64,000 nucleotides of DNA from Luidia sarsii (taxonomy: Eukaryota > Echinodermata > Asteroidea > Paxillosida > Luidiidae): positions 16,305,242 through 16,369,241 of the forward strand of contig OX465115.1 in assembly GCA_949987565.1 (NCBI GenBank), in the 5' to 3' direction. Position 1 is the first letter of the stretch. Each line of letters begins with the position of its first letter. This document shows, piece by piece, positions 1 to 12,200 of this stretch. Below the pieces are notes generated by a model that was not told the DNA's origin, made no database searches, and saw nothing but the letters and a program-made list of their open reading frames with translations. Both the position numbers and the translations under genes were made by a program.

Positions 1-520
1 ATTCGTTGCTACTGAACATGTACATGTACATGTAGGTCAAGCATGACAAGGTGCTGGGTTTGGGTGACAGTATTGGCCTGTGACACTGACAGTTTACACA
101 ATGTACATGTACATCATACACGCGTACAGGTGTACATGTACATGTACATGTACATGTACATGTACATGTACCGGTACATACAGTATGGTACAGTATGTAA
201 CGGTATGTGTACAGTACTGTACATGCAGTACACAATGTACATTGTATGTATTGCCCAGGACGTAGTAACAGTTGGCTTAGTAACAGGAATACAGTTTACA
301 AACTGTACTCTATGTAACGTTACATCTGTGTACATGTACCGGTACAATCTGTCATACTAGTCAAGTAGACATTGTACATCGGTAATGGACATACACATAC
401 AGAACATGTACCATACATACCGGTATGCTATTGCAATAACAATTTGTTATACTGAACTGCACATGTACAGTACAGTGTATTTATGATTTGTCTCATTTCC
501 CTGCCACCTGCAATGTGTGA

Positions 521-638
521 CTCCTTCCCCTTCAAACCATTCATCTTCACCCATCACTCCTCTCTACCCCCGTCCTTCCCCTTTAAACCATTCATCTTCA
601 CCCATCACTCCTCTCTACCCCAGTTCTTCCCCTTCCCC
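521..638. repeat. 51-bp tandem direct repeat, about 2.3 copies
   Basis: A pyrimidine-rich unit beginning CTCCTTCCCC and ending CTCTCTACCCC occurs at 521-570 and again at 572-621 with very few differences. A third partial copy starts at 623. It is a small local duplication with no coding potential I can support. Confidence 0.85.
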
Positions 639-3375
639 ATTCTATCCTCTTATTAAGAATCTCACCATGGTCTCACACTCCTTATATGTAGCTGTAATAT
701 GGCCAAGTTGAAAGCAGAGTACAATAGGACTAGGGACCTGGGGTGTGTGCAGGCTACTCACCCTGTCTCCCTGATAATATTGCCTCTTCTCTGCCAGCAA
801 ATTACCTTTTGTGTCTCCTCTAGATAAGGCACACCACTTTCTTCATCCAATGAATAGGGCCTACTCATTTGCATTTTCCAATTTGAAAATTGTTTGCAAT
901 CGTGTGACCATTTTCCCCCTCGAGAAAAGAAAGTTTTCTCACTAAGAATAAAAACTGGCCATCTGTACTAGACATCATGTAATGTACTGTACATACTGTA
1001 GTATGTGTACATGTCATGACATGTTGTATGTATAGTACTTCTAGATACATACAGTACATGTACAGTTGTACGTACATTACATGTACAGTAGGCCCTACTT
1101 GTGTAGACCTTACTGTAATGGAACACAGGGAGGTAGTGACAGGTCCATTAACTCATGTACTGTACATGTACTGTACATGTACCATCATTTTTTTATTTTT
1201 TTAAGTCGCCCAACACAAGGCCTCAAAGGGCCTCTCATGGTGAGGGCTAAAAGAAAGGAGTAAGGAGAAGAATCAGGAGCAAACTAGATCAGGAGGAAGA
1301 AAGATGAACGTTTATATTACGTTTGAATTGGGACAAGTTATAAGAAAGGGGGAAACAGGTTGCAGGTAGAGAATTCCATAGTGCAGCATATCATCTAATG
1401 TACATGTACAATATGTACATATATGTACAATGTACACATGTACATGTACACCTGTACATGTACATGTACATGTACATGTACAGTATAAATGTACATGTAC
1501 GGTATAAATGTAAACTACTTTTTTTTGTACAGTATAAATGTATACATGTACATGTAGTACATGTGTACACATGTAGCCTGCATGTAATGTTGTACATGTG
1601 TACATGTTGTGCTGATATTGCACTTGACTTTTGAACAACAATTTGAAGACACAGACAACTCACAGGCAATCAGTAGGTATAGAGGCACTCTGTGTACCTG
1701 TATATGTACCTGTGCATGTACCTGTACATGTGCGGTACTTGTGCCTACTGTACATTGTACTGGTACATGTACATGTACAGTTTTGTACATGTCCATGTAC
1801 TGATCCTTGTAAATGTCACCCACTTGTTTAGAAGTGACCACAGAAGAGACCCAAAGGGAAAACGTGTCAAGGAGTGAAATTCAGTCTTGCACCTTAACTG
1901 GCTTGATGAATGATGAGTCCATCACACTTAACACATATCTCGCCACTTTGGCCACATATCCATGTAGGGATGTGGAGTGCAGCAGGGTGGAAGTGCTGCA
2001 AATTTGCACTTGGCACTTGTGACTGCTAGGATTGATATCCCTGTCTACAATTACACTTCCACAGACATGTGGGAGTTTCCATGTACGTGCTTCTGTGGGG
2101 GCAGTTGCCAAGCTTTGTACACGTACTGCAGTTTGCTCAGGGTGACTGCCAAGTGACAGGCTGTACATGTAATTCAGGGTTTGATTGTACAGTAACCAGT
2201 ATTCTTTTTATCCAGCCTGCTGGGTCTCCTTGCTTCAATTTTAACTACCCCCCCCCCTCCTCTTCAATTTTATAACAGTGTTGCTTGTCATTGTTTTTTT
2301 TTTAGACACGTATGGAAAAATCACCACATGTTTGTGCTGTACCGGTACACCCTCAGTGTGTACTGTACATGCACATGTACATGTGCATTATACCAGTATG
2401 TACACATCAATGACATACATGTACATAGGGCATGCAGTAATTGCAGTTGCACAACCACTCACCATCGATTGATCAAGTTTATCCGTTTTGAAAGCTGTGA
2501 CAACAGTCAATAACTATACTTTACCGACTCCTCTCTGAAATTGGCAATTAATGTTTGTGCTAGCAGGGTTGTTGCCATGGTGAAATCAATGATTGAAGTA
2601 CATGTACATTGTACATCACGACAACTGCTTTATACCATGCATACTGTCTGTATGGAAATGACAAGAAATTTACAAATTATGTCAAATTCATATTGGGACT
2701 GGGAGACATGTACAGTACATGTACAGTGTACATGTACAGTGTACCGGGGGTACATGTGCATGTACATGTACGTACATGTACAGTACGGTAGGCTACTGTA
2801 CGTGTTGGTCCTGTTGGGATCGAAACATCAGGCCCTTCACATGAAGTACTGGTACGGTGCATGTACGGTGTACATGTACATGTACATGTACATGTACATG
2901 TACATACACCGTACATGTACATGTACATGTACCAGTACATGTACATGTACACATGTACGTGTACTCATACAATGTAAATGTACACATGTACATGTGTTGT
3001 GTGTAGGGCCTACTGTAAATTTTTTCACACAATGTACAATTAATATTACCATTCAATTATATATTTTTTTATTCACACAAAAGCTTAGCAATTCACACAT
3101 CCTCTGAGTAACGTACAAGAAATTTGGTTACTCTCCGCATTGCAGCCTCAACAGAAGAAATTTGCAGATTCCACCTCCCATCAAAATAACTAAAAATCAA
3201 CCTACTGTACAATACAGTGTATGCTGTGATCTCCTTCTGCAACTATCCAGTGTACAAATGACAATTACTGTACATGTACATGTACATGTACATTACATGT
3301 ACATGTACTGTACATGTACGTACCAGTACCTGCCATCAGCCTGATTGCATCCATCCACCCCCACACATGTCATTG

Positions 3376-3458
3376 GATGCTGCTACACGTACAGTATGCC
3401 TGCAAGTACTGCAGTACTTACATGTACTTGCAGGCATACATGTACGTGTAGCAGCATC
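3376..3458. repeat. Near-perfect inverted repeat (hairpin), arms about 34 bp
   Basis: The left arm at 3376-3409 starts GATGCTGCTACACGTAC. The right arm at 3424-3458 is its reverse complement, with one small indel in the TACATG-like part. The loop is 14 nt. A further partial copy of the arm (ending GTACTTGCAGGC) follows at about 3485-3496, so the segment is locally duplicated. It could be a foldback element or a cruciform-forming site. Confidence 0.85.
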
Positions 3459-5111
3459 AAATGTACTGCAGTACATGTACAGTGTACTTGCAGGCAAATG
3501 TGTTGTGAAAACCAGCCATCGGCATCAAACTGTGCACACTTGTCTGTTAGGCTGCCAGATCAGATATCCCCGGATAAAAATAATCCCAGCAAGGCTGCGA
3601 TTGGTGGCGACGTTTGTTGTTGTCAGGCGCGAAATCCAGCCCCTTTCCTTTCCTACTCCTTTGATTATCCGTCAAGCATTCCTATGCTTCTCTTGTGTCA
3701 AGGAAGATAAAAATAGACTTGTGTGTGAGGATGGGGTGTCTCTATTTAGCCAGGGCGTGATCTCTGAATGGCATCCCTTCCCTTGAGAGAACTAGGTCCA
3801 AAGCATTTGAGGCTGGCTGTGTTTAAGATCTCCTTTGTCCATTCTCAACATCCACTAACCTTTTGAATCAGTCCTACATACTGTACAAGTATCCATGTCA
3901 GTATCATGTGTTCCCTATAGTCTTTCAAGCGTGTCAGGAGCCTGCTGTAACTGCTACATGTACATGTACAGGATTGTTCAGTATCCCTTCTCTCTTCATT
4001 TCTTTCCTTTTTTGTTTCTGCCAACTTCCAGTCTGAAATTGAGTTTTGTGTCAGTGTGGCAGGATTGTGAATTCCCAATGCAGGCTAGACCAATGTGCAG
4101 CCTATTATTCTGATTCTGATCTGATGAACACCCCCTTCATTTCTATTATTCTTTTGTTGGATTCGTAAATTTAGCCATCTGAATTTGGTTTTCCTTAAAA
4201 AAGGTCAGAGGATGCCTTTCAATAAATGAAACTTCACGTCTAACAATTGTATGTGTGCACAGTACATGTAGTTCAGAATGTGTGTATTCTCACGTGATAT
4301 GCTCACACGCTGGTTTGCTGTTACATGTACCAACTCCCAGAGCTCAGATTCATCAATATTCTATGACCTTTACACATGTACCTGCCTTTGGGTATGCTTT
4401 GAATATTCCCAGGTGCCTTCTGAACAAAGCAGGTGGGAAAAGTCCCAACGGGCTTAAATTCAGACATTTATCAAGAGAGCTTCTCTGTGGCCATGCTGAG
4501 GCTGTTTTACTGTCACTCTTTGGGTCTGGAATGGGGCAAAAACAGGATTAGAAGAAGATTACCACATGCCACACCTCAAGGACCATGTATTGACTGAGTG
4601 AGATATTGAGTCACCTTTTTTAACTGGCTAGACAGCCAACTGGCCCTACACAATTTCAGCTATCATTTGGCCAAAGGCCACTGCTAAACTAGTATGATAG
4701 GCAGAGCCAGGCTACATGTAGTTGGTAACAACTTGGTATGGTCTTCAACTGGTTATACCGTCATACTAGGGCTGTTTCCACTAAATAAACGCGATTATTT
4801 GGATCGCGTTTTTAATTGCGATTCAAACTCCACTTATTTTGCATACCTGAGTGGACACAATAAACACAATTATTAGTGCATACTGTAGTATAGCGCTTGT
4901 ACGAACATACTCAAGTCCATGTACATGTAATGGCTGGACTGTCAGGACTGTTGTTCTAGTGGGCATGGAAATTGACAGACGTGAATAACCTTTGGAGACT
5001 GTTCCATTGCGCCACTCAGAATCACTGCGGGTTCAGGATCCATGTGTACACGTAACTGTACGCGCAGCATCGATCACATCCTTCTGAGTCTGTGCACCAT
5101 GTGATGGCCTT

Positions 5112-5331
5112 GGTGGGATCCAGTGTAAATACAGTACTAGACAGTTTCACCTATCATTGAGCCGGCAGCCCACTGCTAAATTCAAACCCTGGTATTCTTG
5201 GGAGACCCTTGGTGGGATCCAGTGTAAATACAGTACTAGACACTAGACAGGCTCACCTACACATATCATTGAGCCTCCATGATTGAGCCAACAGCCCGCT
5301 GCTAAATTCAAACCCTGGTATTCTCGGGAGA
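5112..5331. repeat. Tandem duplication of a 95-120 bp unit
   Basis: Both copies begin TTGGTGGGATCCAGTG and end in a segment containing AAACCCTGGTATTC. Copy 1 is 5112-5206 and copy 2 is 5211-5331, the latter with internal insertions. A more divergent relative, sharing the 'CTATCATT...CCACTGCTAAA' pattern, lies near 4655-4690. A G-run follows directly after copy 2. Confidence 0.75.
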
Positions 5332-8300
5332 GGGGGGGGGCAATATTTCGCCCGCCCAGGTAGTCTGGAATTTCTGGCCGATAACAACTGCTCGGCAGCG
5401 GAGTGGAAGCTGCCACAGTCCTGAGACGATAAGCCCCAGGTCCTGACTGACAATAATTGATTCCTGACAGCCTTGTTATCAATATCAGTCTCACTTTCAG
5501 GTATGGACTATGCAGCCAACTCATCCCAATAGGTCTACATTGACTCGTCAAAAGAACTCCCAATTGAAACCAAGTTCAAATCCATCGGTGATATGGATTA
5601 TGGAAGTAGGCCTACACTGTACTGTACTAAAGTAGGTTATAAACATACCTGACAAACAAAACACAGCAACCCATGAAAGAGAAAGGAAAAACTCTCCTTG
5701 ATGATTTTCCCTGTGGGTTCAGTTCTCTTTCCTTTGTTTGAAAAAACACCGTTTGGGTGGTACATGTTCATGTACATCACAAGTTACGTGTGTATGACTA
5801 TGAGGCATGTCTACATGGTCTACCGTATGAGTGCTGTAAAGAAATCTTAGAAAGGTATAAAGTCTGTGATGTTTGGCTTGTTGTGGGATTGGATGTTTTG
5901 CAATGGCAGAATGTAACACATTGAATACACTTTACCTTTAAATCTGTAATGACCTGTGCACTGATGCACTGTTTGAAATTCCTTGTACAGTACATGTAGG
6001 GGCCTAGCGTACATGTACATTACATGTACGTACATGTACCATGTACAGTACCATACATGTACATGTACATGTGTGGTACCATACATGTACATGTACATGT
6101 ACGTACCATGTACAGTACCATACATGTACATGTACATGTACATGTTTGTACTTGCACATGCTGGAAACAGTGTTCGGTAGGTTGCTCTTGGTACTCAGTT
6201 TCTTCCCACGGGAGCTATTGTTTTAGCCCCCAAGTTTAAAGGTATTCTGTCCACAAGTCAGATGGTGACAGACTGACAACAATCATTCAAAAGAAATGTA
6301 CAGTACAGGTATACTGTACCGGTACATGTACATGGTGTATGTCCAAATTCATTGGACTTATACCTTTATGGTACTGTACATTGTACACGTGTAAGCACTG
6401 CACATTACATAGGCTTACCCATGCTAATACCGTACACAAATTTATGCAATTGTGCATTAAGTCTTCTCTGCTTGACATCCAGCGTATTACATTACTTTGG
6501 TATTTAAAGACTACCCACTTTGTTTTTCCATTACAGGCCTATCAGGTTGCCTGGGAACGCTGTAACCTTCTTTTCTCTGACCCCTTTGTCTCATAAGATG
6601 TACAAACTGTACAGTATTAAACCTACATGTAGTACCTACATGTACGTGTATGATACAAAGATGTTTCAAACTTCTTTGTGAATTAAAGGATGAAAATGTC
6701 AATCTCAAAAATGGAAAGGGTCTGATGTTTTGAAATATCTGGCTCTTTAGTCTCTATGTATTTGAGAGCATTATGAATGATCTGCATGTAGTACATGTAC
6801 ATCCCATCTACTGCACATTGTCCATGCATGTCACCTTTGAAGGGTTTTACTGCTAGCTGGCAAGAGAGGCTTGCCACTAACTGACGGCGAAGTGCTTCCA
6901 TAAATGCTCAATTAGGACAGCGTTCATACTCCATGCCATTCCCCTTTCTCGTCTCAACGCCATCCTCCAAGGAGGAGGAGACAGAGGGGTTAGAGGAAAA
7001 GGCAATTATCAGGATGGGCGTCTATCCTTGTATCGGTTGGCAGGCAATCGCACCAAGACATCCCACTGGGGACAGGGCCGGTGTAGGGGCCCTTCACAAA
7101 CGAACAAATTGGCCGCGCTAAAAAGGGATTTGAGTGGAACAGATCCTCAAACCAGTTCAGTTGCAGGGGAGTTGGTGGAGATATATTTTGGTGGCAGAGA
7201 AACGGTGCATGAACCGGAAAATTAACCTTTTGCGTCTATGCTTCCCTCCCGAGAACGGGAGGTGGCAGGAGACATGAAGAATTGATGGCAGAATATTGGA
7301 TGGATGCCTCATGGAATGATAGGGGTATTTTCCCTGTGTTTTAATCCACAAAGAGCTGTGGGTAAGGGTCATAGTACCCTGTTGTGATATCAGTGGATAC
7401 TTGTTTTTGGTGTACATATTTTTACACCAATCAGGTCATGAATTATACACTGGCATGTACATGTACATAATGTAATGTACTTAATGTGTTTGCAATCTGC
7501 ACAACAGGCATTCATTCAAAATGTACAGACAGAACATGGTTGTACTTGGATAGTGCATGGATATGTAGCGGCACTCATACCAGGTACATGTACAGTACAT
7601 GTACATGTTTGGTTAAAAAAAAAAATGTTTTGTCACTTTAGTAACTTTGCAGACTGTACAAAAAATGAAACTGTACAGTGTACATGTACGGTACATGTTG
7701 TACAGTACATGCAATACACGTCATAATGGATTTCACCATCTGTTTGTTTACGTGTAAACAGGTACAGTGTACAGTATGTTCAGTTAGATAAGTGTACAGT
7801 TGTACACTGTATAGTGTATACTGTACTCGTCCAGGTGCATATACAGTATCTCATTTCAAAGATTAATTTCCCAATTCATCCTTTCAATCTGTAAAACGGA
7901 AATCATTTCCTGGAATACATGTAGATGAAGCCCTCACCTGAACTGTGCAGTAACCATCAGCAGCTGTAATCATCACTCCTTGCAATAATTGGCAAGAAGT
8001 GATTAAGGTACATTGTACATTGTACACAGCACAAACAGAAATCTAGAAGCTGAAGAAAGGAAATTGTATCCCTGTATTTTTGTTTAAATCTTCATCTGCT
8101 AAACTACATGTGTGTACTGTACATGTACCTCTATGATGTATACTTTATGTACTCTGTACATGTAGTAGGCCTACACGATGACATGTATGCTTGTCTCAAC
8201 TTGAAAAGGATTTTGCCAGCGGAGTAATTTTGTTTGAGATGGTCTTTTTCAGGACCTCGTGACTGTTTTCAAAGATAACAAATTTTGGAATGAGCATTCA

Positions 8301-9221
8301 TTATATGCGAGGGAAGCAAGGAAGGGAGAGATATTAAAACTAAACAAGTCAAAGGAGCAGCATGGCTTGCATTCAGGCTGCTAGTCCCTTCTTGAATGGG
8401 GACGACGCTTGTCCGTCTTATTGAATGACATCTCCTGCAAAGATGGATTGATTACGGAGCATGCGCACATAATGGCAGGCTTCCGTTCCGACCCATTCAG
8501 GCTTTTCTTTGCCTGGGTTTCTTTGTCTCTCCCCGCCTTCCCTTCCTCTATTCGGGGCTTTTCTGGACTGAATTGCCGCTGGCTTAGCAGGGCGTGTGCA
8601 GACGTCAAGTTGTGTACGCAGTGTCAATGCCCATATGGAGGGCTGGCCAACCACATTCATGATATTTGCCAAGTTAACCCTGCAACAAACATGTGCTTGT
8701 ACGTTTCTTATCTTAAAACCTGCAGGTGAAACTGTACAACACACGCTGTGCCCTACACATGCTCTTGTAGTCCATGTGTTGTGATGTACATGTAAATGTA
8801 CAGTGTTAACTATGTTATTGGAGGAAGAGAAATAGATGTACATGTACATGTACAATATGTGTGTGTTCATGTACCGGTACATGTACATGTACATAACGGC
8901 GGTACCAAAATTTACAAAATTGTGCATTTGAGAAAAAATACACAAAATTTACAAGAATCATTGGATCATGAGATGAACCTTGGGTATTTCTTTAAACGAA
9001 CATGTTTTCACATACCTGGTATTTTTATTTCCTACTGAAACTGTTAATGCAGTAGTACAACCTGGTACATGTACATGTACATACATACTTGTACTACTGT
9101 ACAAACAGTGGTGTACATGTACCTGTACAGTACATGTATGTTCACGTACATGTGCATTTTAAATATAAAAATAGCTGTTATATAAAAATTTACATTATAT
9201 CCTCTCTCCTTGTTTCTCCAG

Positions 9222-12200
9222 GAGATTGCATCTTGGCTGATAAGCTTTGACTGCCACGAGAAATGGCTCAGCTCGTCCACAAAGAACAGGTAAATGTAAA
9301 TGGCCTACTGTACACACCATAGAGGGCGCTCTTCAGCTAAAAGTGTTGTAACTAATCATGTGGTTGCAAACTCGAGTCTTGCTCTCTGAGAGTTGACTGA
9401 ACTGAACTGCACCTTTATTCTAATTGCAACACTATATACACTGTATTCAAGTTCCCATGCCTACATATAAAGACATAAACAATGTGGAACCAGTGAGAAG
9501 CACATTGATGAGTGTACATTCTGAATTAACTTCAATAACACAGTTCACGACAAACATCCAGTCAGCACACTTTTTACTGTGGGCTATTGACACTACATAC
9601 ATTTGAAATGAAATTTGAAATTGTTCTGCCATCAAATAGCACATTGATTTATCCACCACCACATTATTCTACGCGTGTGTACAGTGGTCTATCAACACAT
9701 CTTACTTGGTCTATATGCACATTGTTTTCTATTAACTTTGTTTATCAGCACATTATAAAGTGGGCTGTTAACACATTGTAAAGTAAAACAAACAAAGGAA
9801 GGACAATGTACATGTACTGTATCAACACATTGCATTTCGTAATGGTTAGTCAACTCATTCATTTCTGATGGTCTCAGTCACATTTTGTGCACTACAGTCT
9901 ATTAACTCCATGCTGTTATATTGACTTTATATTTCAGGCCATTGTACAACACATGTTCACTATGTATGTACATGTACATGTACAATGTTCCATCAGCACA
10001 TTATGCATATATACATGTACAGCGTACTTTACAATGATCTTTTGGTATTAGTGTAGTGCAGTATTTGACAGTATCTATCAACACATTCCTGATACTGATA
10101 GTCATGTGTCAGCTCGTGATATTTCACTGCATTCTCTCATTGCCTGGGACATGTGGTACAAATGTACACAACCTATGTATGTGTACATTGTATGTTTCAC
10201 ATGAATGTTACTGTACATGCATTTTACCTGGGTCTCAGGCTCAGCAACAGGCCTGTGCATGGATGCTGGGATATGTCACAGCCTTTCAATGTGTAAAACT
10301 CCTGAATGTTAAAGTCATTCCAATTGATTCGGATAATGCAAGCACAGTATAAATACACATTGTACCAGTACTTGTTCATGTCATTACATGAATGTACTGT
10401 ACCTGCATTTTTTTCAGAAAGTCTATAAAAGGATTACATTTTTCAATGTTTTGGGGCTAGTATTAGTAACTGATTGATGCATAGCACATTTGATTCCTGA
10501 CACTCAGAGTAAGGTACATGTACCAGGACTTATAAGCAAATATATAAAGGGAACACTTTGTGTCAGTTATGGTAATCTAATGTACATGTATTTATAATTT
10601 TAAGGATTTATTCAACTACAGGCATAATGAGTGAGACCCTGCAATGTACATACTTATACATTATACACAGTTTTTAAAAGAATTAAAGGTCATGAAATGT
10701 TATGTAAAAAATGTTGCAAACTGCTTACTGACAAAATGATCAAAATGCAAACATCCAAAATGAAGAGGACCTGATCGTTGGCTCCCAGCAGGACCTGTCT
10801 CAGTGGCCCTGTCTCAGCGGCCCTGTCTCAGCGGCCCTGTCTCAGCAGCCCTGTCTCAGCGGCCCTGTCTCAGCGGCCCTGTCTCAGCGGCCCTGTCTCA
10901 GCGGCCCTGTCTCAGTGGCCCTGTCTCAGCGGCCCTGTCTCAGCGGCCCTGTCTCAGCGGCCCTGTCTCAGCGGCCCTGTCTCAGTGGCCCTGTCTCAGC
11001 GGCCCTGTCTCAGTGGCCCTGTCTCAGTGGCCCTGTCCCAGCAGGACCTGTCTCAGCGGCCCTGTCTCAGCGGCCCTGTCTCAGTGGCCCTGTCTCAGCG
11101 GCCCTGTCTCAGCGGCCCTGTCTCAGTGGCCCTGTCTCAGCGGACCTGTCTCAGCGGCCCTGTCTCAGCGGCCCTGTCTCAGCGGCCCTGTCTCAGCGGC
11201 CCTGTCTCAGCGGCCCTGTCTCAGTGGCCCTGTCTCAGCGGCCCTGTCTCAGCGGCCCTGTCTCAGTGGCCCTGTCTCAGCGGCCCTGTCTCAGCGGCCC
11301 TGTCCCAGCAGGACCTGTCTCAGCGGCCCTGTCTCAGTGGCCCTGTCTCAGTGGCCCTGTCTCAGCGGCCCTGTCTCAGCGGCCCTGTCTCAGTGGCCCT
11401 GTCTCAGTGGCCCTGTCTCAGCGGCCCTGTCTCAGCGGACCTGTCTCAGCGGCCCTGTCTCAGCGGCCCTGTCTCAGCGGCCCTGTCTCAGCGGCCCTGT
11501 CTCAGCGGCCCTGTCTCAGCGGCCCTGTCTCAGCGGCCCTGTCTCAGCGGCCCTGTCTCAGCGGCCCTGTCTCAGCGGCCCTGTCTCAGCGGCCCTGTCT
11601 CAGCGGCCCTGTCTCAGCGGCCCTGTCTCAGCGGCCCTGTCTCAGCGGCCCTGTCTCAGCGGCCCTGTCTCAGCGGCCCTGTCTCAGCGGCCCTGTCTCA
11701 GCGGCCCTGTCTCAGCGGCCCTGTCCCAGCGGCCCTGTCTCAGCGGCCCTGTCTCAGCGGCTCTGTCTCAGCGGCCCTGTCTCAGCGGCCCTGTCTCAGC
11801 GGCCCTGTCTCAGCGGCCGTAGAGAACGGTCCTGCTGGCATCCAAATGTCAAGCCCTCCTGCAGTAGTTCCTTGTAGCCTTCATGAAGGTTAATAATACC
11901 GTAAGGAGAGTGATTGATGAAAAGCATGTATGTACATGTACAGTGTATTATCTTCACCCCCAACCTGGTCATTTTGATACGGAATACACCTGTCTATTGG
12001 TCATTAGTGTGCTGAGTCTTCGTTCATGAATCCTTTGTTTCCCTTATTCAGTCAATCGTTTTGTCATTTATTTGTGACATTTGTTTTGTTTTCATGTTTA
12101 TCCATCCAGACATATATTTTGTACATTGGTTCAGTCACATTAGTTTAAAGCCTTTGTAATTATCTATTAAGTATTGGTCTCTCTTTCTTTTTCAATGTCC

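Larger units (their letters stand above)
1..9221. repeat. TACATG/TGTACA hexamer-rich non-coding DNA upstream of the first visible CAMTA exon
   Basis: No exon is recognisable here on either strand. The stretch is saturated with the hexamer TACATG, whose reverse complement is a rotation of itself, so both strands carry the same repeat. The densest blocks are near 122-172, 1394-1500, 1690-1800, 2596-2990, 3268-3320, 6008-6146 and 8836-8896, often joined by GTACCGGTAC or GTACAGTAC palindromes. Short open frames of alternating Met-Tyr, Cys-Thr or Val-His on both strands are by-products of the hexamer. The position suggests a long 5' intron or the upstream flank of CAMTA, because the first visible CAMTA exon is internal. 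I looked for the preceding exon, which should encode a peptide like RHRWNTNE, and did not find it. Confidence 0.75.

Noticed and set aside
43..3107. Six-frame open frames of Met-Tyr, Cys-Thr and Val-His repeats
   Set aside because: They are by-products of the self-complementary TACATG hexamer, which is open on both strands.
10778..11893. Long open frames (up to 371 codons) reading a Leu-Ser-Gly-Pro repeat in all three plus frames
   Set aside because: A stop-free 14-bp tandem repeat explains all three frames, with the same peptide in each; the array is inside a CAMTA intron and has no conserved start or splice context.
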